A stretch of 20,673 nucleotides of DNA from Methanomassiliicoccaceae archaeon UBA113 (GTDB taxonomy: Archaea > Thermoplasmatota > Thermoplasmata > Methanomassiliicoccales > Methanomethylophilaceae). The position numbers and the translations under genes are program-made. How positions within the stretch are numbered: the stretch's first letter is position 1; each line of letters begins with the position of its first letter. Positions 14,177 to 20,673 of the stretch are shown piece after piece. Under the pieces are notes generated by a model that did not search any database, was not told where the DNA came from, and saw only the letters and a list, made by a program, of their open reading frames with translations. The stretch is taken from assembly GCA_002506175.1 (NCBI GenBank), contig DAXB01000053.1:1-20673 (forward strand), given 5' to 3'.

Positions 14177-15574
14177 TCAGACCTTCATTCCGATCATGAT
14201 GTAATACTCGTCATTGTCGCGGGACATTGTGACCTGCAATCCGCAGGCCTCGTACATCTCGGCCATGATGCCAGCATCGGGAAGGTAATCCAACTGGATC
14301 ACGTCCCCTCCCGTGGAATGCACATGGTTGATGTGCTCCTTGGATGAGGAATGTGCTATGACCAGCTCGCCTCCGTCCTTCAATGCACGGGCCATCACCC
14401 TGATGGCCTTCAGCGGATCCGGGAAGTGCGGGAAACACGAGTAACAGACGATCTTGTCGTAGGACTTCGTCTCGTTGAGATCATAGATATCCATTACATT
14501 GTACGACAGCATGCCGGAAGGCGGATTCTTGGATTTGGCGACCTCGATCATCTTCGGTGAGAAGTCCACTGCGGTGACATGTCCCTCCGACATCCTCTCC
14601 ATGTAATACGGAATCATGACTCCTGTACCGGTTCCGACGTCCAGGATACTGTCGCCCTGACGTATTCCGATGATATCCGCAATCATGGCGACCTTGTCGG
14701 GATTGTGGATGGATATCTTGTCCCATCCCTCTGCCCTCTCATCGAAGAACTCCTTCTGCTTGGGATTCTTCTTCCTCCTGGCCAGGAAGTCGAGGACCTT
14801 GTCCGAGAGGACATGGTCCAGCTCCGTCGGGACGACTACCTTGTAACCATCCACCTCTCCGACCGCCACATCGATACCGTAGACCTCGTGGATGTTGTCG
14901 GATGTCATCACCTCGACTCCTCCGGCCGCGAAGATCTTACCGTCCTTCATCAGGACGAACCTGTTGCAGAACCTCAGGGCCTGGTTGATGTCGTGGTTGG
15001 TCATGATGGCGCACATCCCGTTCTCGTGGACGATATGGTACAGCGTGTGGAGGATGGAGTACTGATTCCTCAGATCCAGATTGCTGGTGGGCTCGTCGAG
15101 CAGCAATACCTTGGGCTGCTGCGCCAATGCCCTGGCGATCTGGACCATCTGATACTCCCCTCCGGAGATCTCGTTGACCTTCTTCTCTGATATGCGTGTC
15201 AGCCCGAGCATGTCTATGACGCGTGATACGATATGGATGTCTTTGTCGGATACCCCCATGCCCATATGGGGCTTCCTTCCGATGAGGACGGATTCGAAAA
15301 CCGTGCTGCCGGATGTGACCGCACCCTGAGGAACGTAACCCAGCACCTTCGCGACCCCATCCCTGTTCATGGACAGGATGTCCTGCCCGTCTACCATGAC
15401 GGTACCCGCGGAAGGCGTGTGGATGTTGTTTATGCACTTGAGGAAGGTCGTCTTCCCCACCCCATTGGGCCCCAGGATGGCGACTATATCCCCCTGCCTA
15501 GCCTCGAAACCGATATCCGAGAGCGTGGATTCGGAACCGTAGCTGAATTCGATTCCGTTAACGGTTATCTTCAT
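14177..15574 (-). CDS. ABC importer ATPase fused to a SAM methyltransferase
   Basis: This 465-aa protein joins two full domains. Residues 1-245 are a FepC/BtuD-type ABC ATPase: Walker A G-P-N-G-V-G-K-T-T (35-43), Q-loop Q83, signature S-G-G-E-Y-Q (137-142), Walker B L-L-L-D-E-P (157-162) and switch His194. After a linker (246-272) comes a class I methyltransferase: F-F-D-E-R-A-E-G-W-D (276-285), SAM motif L-D-V-G-T-G-T-G (311-318) and D337 after strand 2. The reading frame is continuous with no slippery site or internal start that would split it. The ATG at 15574 overlaps the permease stop (ATGA) and has a strong SD, AGGAGGT. The ATPase powers uptake with the adjoining permease and binding protein. 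The methyltransferase may modify the imported ligand or a cofactor; that is inference. The open frame upstream to 16561 is a shadow of the permease gene. Confidence 0.88.
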   Translation of the reverse strand: MKITVNGIEFSYGSESTLSDIGFEARQGDIVAILGPNGVGKTTFLKCINNIHTPSAGTVMVDGQDILSMNRDGVAKVLGYVPQGAVTSGSTVFESVLIGRKPHMGMGVSDKDIHIVSRVIDMLGLTRISEKKVNEISGGEYQMVQIARALAQQPKVLLLDEPTSNLDLRNQYSILHTLYHIVHENGMCAIMTNHDINQALRFCNRFVLMKDGKIFAAGGVEVMTSDNIHEVYGIDVAVGEVDGYKVVVPTELDHVLSDKVLDFLARRKKNPKQKEFFDERAEGWDKISIHNPDKVAMIADIIGIRQGDSILDVGTGTGVMIPYYMERMSEGHVTAVDFSPKMIEVAKSKNPPSGMLSYNVMDIYDLNETKSYDKIVCYSCFPHFPDPLKAIRVMARALKDGGELVIAHSSSKEHINHVHSTGGDVIQLDYLPDAGIMAEMYEACGLQVTMSRDNDEYYIMIGMKV

Positions 15575-16665
15575 GCTCTGTACCTCCTGATGAGAAGATA
15601 GATGAACACCGGCCCTCCGAGCAGGGCAGTGAGAAGCCCAACGGGAAGTCCGACGGGTGCGACTATGTTGGTTGCGACCAGATTGGCCAGCGTCATTATG
15701 ACGGCTCCGAAGAGGATCGACATCGGGATGAGGTAACGATGGTCGTCTCCGATTAGCATGCGGGCCATGTGAGGTCCAAGCAATCCCACGAACGCGATGA
15801 CTCCGAACCTCGACACTATGAGAGCCGCCAATGCGGCAGAGAGCACCAGACCTATCATCAGGAACCTCTCGGTGTTCACTCCGACTCCCTTCGCGACATC
15901 GTTCCCTGTGTTCATCGCGTTCATATCCCATCTGCGTGCGAAGAAGTAGACCGATACCAGCAGCAGGGCGTTGAACAGAACGAGATCCCAATACCAGCTC
16001 GCATTGGATACGGATCCGAACATCCATGTCACGATGGAACTGAGCTGGACCGGGTCCGCGATATACTGCATGAGTGTGATTCCGGCCGAGAATATCGCAC
16101 TGACGGCGATACCTGCCAGGACCATGGTCTCCGACGACACCCTTGTCACTTTTGTAAGAAGCATGATGATCAATGTCGCGACCATAGCGAATACGAACGC
16201 GAATATCGGCGTGATGTAGTCTCCGAACACTCCTGAGAAAACCATACCGTCGGTGAAGAACATCATCGAAAGAGCAGCTCCGAACGCGGCGGCATTGGAG
16301 AGACCGAGCGTATAGGGTGATGCCAATGGATTCCTGAGAATACACTGCATCACTGCTCCTGCCACGGATAGGGCGGCACCCGCGATCAGCGCACCGAAGA
16401 AGATAGGCATATCCACCTGCCATACGTAGGTTCCCACCTTGGATGTCGTGTCGAGTGTAAAGAATGCCTTCAGGATGTCCACGGGATTGTACCCCGGGTT
16501 GTTGATGACCGGCGTGAGGATCATGATCGCTACAGTCAGCAGTGCAAACAAGACGATCCATCTGACCTTCTTCCTGGATCCCTCGCGGTACTTCTTCTCG
16601 GACTCCCCCTCGGAGCTCTCGTCATCGTATATGCGGTAGACCTTCATCGGCATGTTTCCGGTCAT
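15571..16665 (-). CDS. FecCD/BtuC-family ABC permease
   Basis: This 364-aa inner-membrane permease belongs to the FecCD/BtuC family, which imports iron-siderophores, haem or cobalamin. It has a charged cytoplasmic N-terminus of about 35 residues, then about ten membrane segments. Typical blocks are present: G-A-A-L-S-V-A-G-A-V-M-Q near the first third, N-P-L-A-S-P-Y-T-L-G-L-S, and G-L-L-G-P-H-M-A-R near residue 285, the coupling-helix region. I chose the ATG at 16665, which overlaps the upstream TGA as ATGA and is about 10 nt after GGAGGAGG. The ATG at 16671 lies right against that SD, too close for use. Homodimerisation with the downstream ATPase is expected. The substrate cannot be told from the permease. 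Confidence 0.9.
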   Translation of the reverse strand: MTGNMPMKVYRIYDDESSEGESEKKYREGSRKKVRWIVLFALLTVAIMILTPVINNPGYNPVDILKAFFTLDTTSKVGTYVWQVDMPIFFGALIAGAALSVAGAVMQCILRNPLASPYTLGLSNAAAFGAALSMMFFTDGMVFSGVFGDYITPIFAFVFAMVATLIIMLLTKVTRVSSETMVLAGIAVSAIFSAGITLMQYIADPVQLSSIVTWMFGSVSNASWYWDLVLFNALLLVSVYFFARRWDMNAMNTGNDVAKGVGVNTERFLMIGLVLSAALAALIVSRFGVIAFVGLLGPHMARMLIGDDHRYLIPMSILFGAVIMTLANLVATNIVAPVGLPVGLLTALLGGPVFIYLLIRRYRA

Positions 16666-17789
16666 AGCCATCCCTCCTCCGGAGTCCAGCCCTGCATATT
16701 GTAGATATCTTTCACAGAGAGGTCCGAACCGGGGAAGAACGAATCCAGAACCGCATTGAGCTTCTCTCTCAGATTGTATGAATAGGAATCGGGATTGACG
16801 ACCTGCCCGATGATGTATGCGTTCATGATCTCAGTCTCCCAGTTGGTACCGTAATACTTGGATGCGAACAGCAGGTAGTCCTTTCCCTCTTTTATGGCCG
16901 GAACGGCGTCCAAGACAGCCTTGTTCTCCAGATACTGGTTGTAGCTGGCGACCCTGGTCATGCTGTCCATGAAGATGTACGACGGCCCCGCCTCTATCAG
17001 CCTTGATGCGATCTCGATATTGTATGGGAGTCCGCTCATGTACGGCATGACGTTCTTAACCCCGGCCAAATCGAACGGCAGGAAGTTTCCGGAAGTCATG
17101 TAAAGACCGCTCTGCTTGTAATATGTGAGACCGCCGACATAGCTCTTGGCCTTGTCGGATACGGTCGCGGAGTATGATGCCAGTTCAGCTATGAACCCAT
17201 CTACCGCATCAAGTAATGCCTTCGCACGGTCCTGTCTGTTGAGTACCTTTCCCATCAGCTCGATGTTCTCTCTGAACCTGTCATCCGTGATCGTGACATC
17301 TCCGCCCGCATCTATCGCAACCACTGGGATCCCGGTCATGTTCTGAATCGTGTTGAGATCATCGACGGAAACCTTGGATGCGATGATCACCTGGGCCCCG
17401 GTCTCGATTATCGCCTTGTAACTGGTCTCGTTGGATGCATCCCCTATGTTGGGAACGCCCGAGTAGTCGTAAGCGAGAAGATATGTGGCATAACCGTTCC
17501 TTGGATCTTTGGACGAATCGGAATGGTCTATACCAACGACAAGGTCGGATGCGCCCATATACGACATCAGTCTGAGCGAACCGGCAGCAACGCATACCAC
17601 GCGGTCTATCTCGTTGGGTATCGTGACGACCCTTCCCCTGATGTCGGTTATGTCCCTGAATCCGGAGGGATCGTACGGTCCCGGCTCCGGATCGCTCCCG
17701 TTGTCCAAAAGCGGATAGATGGCGATACAGTCGACTACCAGAAGACACAGTACGGCCACAGCCAGCACAGTCTTGGATCCCTTGTCCAT
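16662..17789 (-). CDS. Iron/corrinoid-type ABC substrate-binding protein
   Basis: This 375-aa protein is a cluster-A (FepB/BtuF-like) binding protein held outside the cell by an N-terminal membrane segment (about residues 8-28). No lipobox is present, since the only Cys candidates follow Leu or Asp. The mature part opens with D-I-R-G-R-V-V-T-I-P-N-E-I-D-R-V-V, the standard start of this family, and follows the two-lobe pattern with a long middle helix (about 185-215). Ligand residues are not recognisable, so siderophore, haem or cobamide are all possible. It is the first gene of the importer operon. AGTTTTATAC is centred 26 nt upstream of the ATG at 17789 and there is no SD, so the mRNA is leaderless. 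Repeated GTGTTAC motifs just upstream of the TATA box may be regulator sites. Confidence 0.88.
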   Translation of the reverse strand: MDKGSKTVLAVAVLCLLVVDCIAIYPLLDNGSDPEPGPYDPSGFRDITDIRGRVVTIPNEIDRVVCVAAGSLRLMSYMGASDLVVGIDHSDSSKDPRNGYATYLLAYDYSGVPNIGDASNETSYKAIIETGAQVIIASKVSVDDLNTIQNMTGIPVVAIDAGGDVTITDDRFRENIELMGKVLNRQDRAKALLDAVDGFIAELASYSATVSDKAKSYVGGLTYYKQSGLYMTSGNFLPFDLAGVKNVMPYMSGLPYNIEIASRLIEAGPSYIFMDSMTRVASYNQYLENKAVLDAVPAIKEGKDYLLFASKYYGTNWETEIMNAYIIGQVVNPDSYSYNLREKLNAVLDSFFPGSDLSVKDIYNMQGWTPEEGWL

Positions 17790-17810
17790 GATGTCTGGAT
17801 GAGTCCGCTT

Positions 17811-17820
17811 GTATAAAACT
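17811..17820 (-). promoter_or_regulatory. TATA box of the ABC importer operon
   Basis: AGTTTTATAC on the minus strand is centred 26 nt from the ATG at 17789, predicting transcription from the start codon itself. Confidence 0.6.
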
Positions 17821-17823
17821 TTG

Positions 17824-17881
17824 GTGTTACGTTTTCAAATATCGTGTTACTCAGATAATACGTTTTTATTATTTGTGATAC
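17824..17881. promoter_or_regulatory. Repeated GTGTTAC motifs in the divergent promoter region
   Basis: GTGTTAC occurs at 17824-17830 and again at 17844-17850, exactly 20 bp apart (two helical turns). A variant, GTGATAC, lies at 17875-17881. They sit between the importer TATA box and the DUF1638 TATA box, where an activator or a shared repressor would bind. The spacing is seen; a metal- or corrinoid-responsive regulator is inference. Confidence 0.4.
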
Positions 17882-17890
17882 TAAATCGCC

Positions 17891-17900
17891 TTTATTTATA
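17891..17900 (+). promoter_or_regulatory. TATA box of the DUF1638 gene
   Basis: TTTATTTATA is centred 26 nt before the ATG at 17923, again predicting a leaderless mRNA. Confidence 0.6.
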
Positions 17901-17922
17901 CTGACAAAACCAATCATCGCAC

Positions 17923-18741
17923 ATGACCGTCAAAGGTACTCTTTGCGCAGTGGTATGTCCGGCGCTGGAGGATGAGCTAGTCTTCGCATTGGAAAACGAT
18001 CCTGATGAGAAGAACATATACGTAGTCGAAAACGACGACACATCCACCCTCACCCGTAAGATGGATCAGCGTTCCATGAAGTATGAGATGATGGACGAGT
18101 ACCGTGTACGCACATCATTGGATGTCGATCCGGACGCTTACAACGTCGTCATCATAATGAACGGCATGAGACTTCACGAGGACCCTACAGAACTCAGGAA
18201 ATACCTAGAAGACCAGCTGATCATGCTCAACGGCAAATTCGATGTCATCGCTGAGTACTACGGCATGTGCGGGAACTTCGGATGGGACCTCACGGAGTGG
18301 GCGAAAGAGAAGCTCGACACCCCGATTACGATCTTCCATGACAGAGACGGGCTCGTCTGTGATGACTGCATAGGTGTGGCAGTCGGAGGCAGGAAGGAGT
18401 ACATACAGCTGGTACACGACTACACTGGTATGCTGTTCCTGACACCCGCGGTAGCGACCAACTGGGACGAACACATCGTATTCGAGAACAAGAAGGAATG
18501 GGAAGGATTCTACGAGTCACGCGACGATTACATGAAGGATCTCTTCAAATGGGGCAACTACGAATACGCCCTGAAGATAGACACGGGGCTCGGCGACAGG
18601 GAGAAGTACGATCCCATGTGCGAGGACGTGGTCAGGAGGATGGAACTCAAACTGAAGGAACCTGACAGCCCGATCGCCTCCACGAAGCTTGCATCGGACA
18701 TCTACGAACGCTCCAAGGCCTACCTTCATAATACTGCTTGA
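17923..18741 (+). CDS. DUF1638 protein
   Basis: This 272-aa protein matches the DUF1638 family pattern. There is a Cys near the N-terminus (T-L-C-A-V-V-C-P-A-L-E-D-E-L), an L-H-E-D-P motif, Y-Y-G-M-C-G-N near residue 114, and H-D-R-D-G-L-V-C-D-D-C-I-G-V-A-V-G-G followed by a Y-x-G-M-L-F-L-T-P stretch. The conserved Cys and His residues suggest metal or cofactor binding. From memory, DUF1638 genes often lie beside corrinoid-dependent methyltransferase genes in methanogens and acetogens; the biochemical role is not known. This copy has Asp-rich changes around the second motif and an extra C-terminal helix region (about residues 205-270). It is divergent from the importer operon across 133 bp with repeated motifs, which hints at shared control. 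The ATG at 17923 has a TATA box 26 nt upstream. Confidence 0.75.
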   Translation: MTVKGTLCAVVCPALEDELVFALENDPDEKNIYVVENDDTSTLTRKMDQRSMKYEMMDEYRVRTSLDVDPDAYNVVIIMNGMRLHEDPTELRKYLEDQLIMLNGKFDVIAEYYGMCGNFGWDLTEWAKEKLDTPITIFHDRDGLVCDDCIGVAVGGRKEYIQLVHDYTGMLFLTPAVATNWDEHIVFENKKEWEGFYESRDDYMKDLFKWGNYEYALKIDTGLGDREKYDPMCEDVVRRMELKLKEPDSPIASTKLASDIYERSKAYLHNTA

Positions 18742-18748
18742 TAAATGC

Positions 18749-18771
18749 AAAAAAAAAGGGCCGAAAGGCCC
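18749..18771 (-). terminator. Hairpin-plus-T terminator of aspS (possibly bidirectional)
   Basis: On the minus strand GGGCC-TTTC-GGCCC (18771-18758) forms a 5-bp stem, and nine T follow directly (18757-18749). On the plus strand the same hairpin is followed by a T-run at 18780-18784, so it may also end the DUF1638 transcript. Confidence 0.8.
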
Positions 18772-18786
18772 CTGAAATGTTTTTGA

Positions 18787-20610
18787 TCACTCGGAATCTT
18801 CGGTTCCGTCGTACTCTGTAAGGTCGAGATCCTCGCCTGCGAGGGAGATGATCTGGAGCTCCTCGAGCTTCTCGTCATCTACCTTGGACGGGCATCCGTC
18901 GAGCAGAGATACGGCCCTCTTGTTCTTGGGGAACGCGATGACATCTCTGATGGAATCCTTGTTGAGCAGGATGGCGCAGATCCTGTCCACTCCGATTGCG
19001 ATTCCTCCGTGGGGCGGTGCTCCGTAGCTGAGCATCTCCACGAAGTAACCGAACCTCCTCTCGATGTCCTCGTCTGAGAGTCCAAGCTTGTGGAAGACCT
19101 CGATCTGCTGCTTCGCGTTGTGGATACGCAGAGATCCGGATCCGAGCTCGTTTCCGTTGAGACAGAGGTCGAAACACGCTCCTCCGACGTAATCGTCATC
19201 GAGATTGTTCTCGGGAAGGACGAACGGGTGGTGGAACGCATCATACTTTCCGGATACGGGATCGATTTCGAACATGGGACACTGGTCCATCCAGAAGAAC
19301 ATGAACTCGTTCTCCGGGACGAGGCCGAGGTCCTCCGCAATCTTCTTCCTGAGGAATCCGGCGCTCTCGTATGTGGCCTTCCAGGGTCCCGCGACGATGA
19401 ACAGAAGGTCCCCATCCTCGGCACCCATTGTGGTCTTGATGTTCTCAAGAATCTCGGGCGTGAAGTACTTCACGATGTTGGAGTCGAGCTTTCCGTCGAC
19501 GCACCTCATCCAAGTGAGTCCTCCGAGTCCGACCTTCTTCGCGTATGCGATGTAACGGTCGACATCGTTCCTTCCGACCTTGTCCCCGGCGATGTCCTTC
19601 TTGAGGTTGATACCGGCGACGATTCCTCCTTCTGCGAGGATGTTCTGGAAGATTTTGTAAGGCGCGTCCTTCACGACCTCCGTGAGCTTCACGAACTCGA
19701 GTCCGTACCTCATATCGGGCTTGTCGGAGCCGAATCTCTCCATAGCATCCTTGTACGCGATGTGCGGGAAGGGCGTCTTGAGCTCCATTCCGTAGATTCC
19801 CTTCCAGATGTAGGCCATCATGCCCTCCATCATGTCCTGGATGTCCTTCATGTCGACGAAGGACATCTCGAGGTCCAGCTGAGTGAACTCGGGCTGGCGG
19901 TCCTTACGAGAATCCTCGTCGCGGAAGCATCTTGCGACCTGGTAGTAACGATCCATGGATGCGACCATGAGCATCTGTTTGAACTGCTGAGGCGACTGGG
20001 GCAGGGCGTAGAATGTTCCGGGGTGGATCCTTGATGGGACGATGTAATCCCTCGCACCCTCGGGAGTGGACCTTCCGAGGATGGGTGTCTCGATCTCGAG
20101 GAACCCGTTCTGCTCCAGATACTGCCTTGCGAGGTGCACGAGCTTGCTCCTGAACTCCATTGCCTGGATCATCTCAGTCCTCCTGAGGTCCAAGTACCTG
20201 TACTTCAGCCTGATGTCCTCGTTAGGGAGTGCTCCCTCTTTCTGATCTCCGATCTCGAAGGGGGGTATGGGGCATGTGTTCAGAAGCTCAGCGTTTGTGA
20301 TAAGAACCTCTATCTCTCCGGTGGGGTTCCTGGCATCCTCTGTGCCCTCGACCCTATTCCTTACGATTCCGTCGATGGAGATGACGCACTCGCGAGTGAA
20401 TGTATTCATCACTTCGGCGATGTGCTTGCCGTCTGTGCCTGCGGGAAGGTCCTCGGGATCGAAAACGATCTGAGTGATTCCGTACCTGTCGGCGAGATCA
20501 ATGAACTGAACTCCTCCGTGGTCTCTGGAGAATCTGACCCAACCCTGTAAGCATACCTTCTTTCCCAAATCGGAAATCCTAAGTTCACCACAGGTGTTTG
20601 TTCTTCTCAT
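18787..20610 (-). CDS. aspS: Aspartyl-tRNA synthetase, bacterial type, probably non-discriminating
   Basis: This 607-aa class II synthetase has bacterial, not archaeal, architecture. It has an N-terminal OB-fold anticodon domain (about 1-110), motif 1 around T-P-I-L-G-R-S-T-P-E-G-A-R-D-Y, motif 2 with C228-F-R-D-E-D, a GAD insertion (about 300-400) and motif 3 G-G-I-A-I-G-V-D-R543. Archaeal AspRS is about 430 aa and lacks the GAD domain. In the anticodon domain, R-D-H31-G-G and R-V-E-G89 match His31 and Gly82 of the non-discriminating Pseudomonas aeruginosa enzyme, where discriminating E. coli AspRS has Leu and Lys. With gatCAB nearby, it probably charges tRNA-Asp and also tRNA-Asn. The ATG at 20610 has an SD, GAGG (20621-20618), lying in a short hairpin. 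Origin by transfer from bacteria is likely. Confidence 0.95.
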   Translation of the reverse strand: MRRTNTCGELRISDLGKKVCLQGWVRFSRDHGGVQFIDLADRYGITQIVFDPEDLPAGTDGKHIAEVMNTFTRECVISIDGIVRNRVEGTEDARNPTGEIEVLITNAELLNTCPIPPFEIGDQKEGALPNEDIRLKYRYLDLRRTEMIQAMEFRSKLVHLARQYLEQNGFLEIETPILGRSTPEGARDYIVPSRIHPGTFYALPQSPQQFKQMLMVASMDRYYQVARCFRDEDSRKDRQPEFTQLDLEMSFVDMKDIQDMMEGMMAYIWKGIYGMELKTPFPHIAYKDAMERFGSDKPDMRYGLEFVKLTEVVKDAPYKIFQNILAEGGIVAGINLKKDIAGDKVGRNDVDRYIAYAKKVGLGGLTWMRCVDGKLDSNIVKYFTPEILENIKTTMGAEDGDLLFIVAGPWKATYESAGFLRKKIAEDLGLVPENEFMFFWMDQCPMFEIDPVSGKYDAFHHPFVLPENNLDDDYVGGACFDLCLNGNELGSGSLRIHNAKQQIEVFHKLGLSDEDIERRFGYFVEMLSYGAPPHGGIAIGVDRICAILLNKDSIRDVIAFPKNKRAVSLLDGCPSKVDDEKLEELQIISLAGEDLDLTEYDGTEDSE

Positions 20611-20649
20611 AAGAGCGCCTCTTATATTCGCACGCTACTAATAAGGACC

Positions 20650-20661
20650 TATAAAAAAGAG
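20650..20661 (-). promoter_or_regulatory. Probable aspS TATA box
   Basis: TCTTTTTTATAG on the minus strand is centred about 44 nt before the ATG, predicting a start near 20628 and a leader of about 18 nt that carries the GAGG ribosome-binding site. Confidence 0.45.
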
Positions 20662-20673
20662 TCCATTACGGAA

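Noticed and set aside
15575..16561. Extension of the ATPase-methyltransferase frame by 329 codons upstream
   Set aside because: It is the Arg/His-rich alternate frame of the permease gene; the SD and ATGA overlap at 15574 fix the start.
19090..20034. A 314-codon plus-strand ORF opposite aspS
   Set aside because: It is Val/Leu/Glu-biased antisense shadow of a well-conserved synthetase, with no promoter or RBS.
1..20673. CRISPR array, insertion sequence or prophage
   Set aside because: No regularly spaced repeats, transposase, terminal inverted repeats flanked by duplications, or phage structural genes were found on either strand.

Overview
The window reads as a stretch of archaeal chromosome, most likely from a methanogen of the Thermoplasmata, order Methanomassiliicoccales (a gut or rumen Methanomethylophilaceae-like lineage). 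The archaeal evidence is a RaSEA-type archaeosine enzyme, the methanopterin enzyme MptA, an archaeal-type initiator tRNA-Met, and TATA boxes 26-28 nt ahead of start codons that lack Shine-Dalgarno (SD) sites. The order is inferred from those leaderless promoters, an adhesin-like InlB-repeat surface protein, and stop codons: of 20 genes, 19 end in TGA, one in TAA and none in TAG, as expected where amber is reserved for pyrrolysine. No 16S rRNA or methanogenesis gene is present to prove it.

Layout. (1) 227-1548, minus: RaSEA and a small uncharacterised protein, overlapping by GTGA. (2) 1709-3836, plus: a CoA-disulfide-reductase-like flavoprotein and an archaeal homologue of the human nuclease CDIN1. 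(3) 3874-5806: mptA (minus), divergent from rnhB and an SCP2-domain protein (plus). (4) 5854-5931: initiator tRNA, then a zinc-ribbon membrane protein. (5) 6902-8022: divergent TPR and DUF2284 genes. (6) 8108-11045: gatC-gatA-gatB with ATGA overlaps. (7) 11105-14176: a large surface protein with three InlB B-repeats and a transglutaminase-like domain, divergent from a nitroreductase. (8) 14177-18741: an iron/siderophore/corrinoid-type ABC importer (binding protein, permease, and an ATPase fused to a SAM methyltransferase), divergent from a DUF1638 protein. (9) 18787-20610, minus: a bacterial-type aspartyl-tRNA synthetase.

How they work together. The AspRS carries the residues of non-discriminating bacterial enzymes (His31 and a Gly in R-V-E-G), so it probably charges both tRNA-Asp and tRNA-Asn, and GatCAB amidates Asp-tRNA-Asn. 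MptA feeds the methanopterin cofactor and RaSEA completes archaeosine in tRNA. The importer operon probably supplies iron or corrinoid; its ATPase-methyltransferase fusion is the most unusual gene here. No CRISPR array, insertion sequence, integrase or prophage gene was seen. No gene-free stretch exceeds 300 bases; the longest, 1-226, has no convincing gene, only a TATA-like element and inverted repeats.
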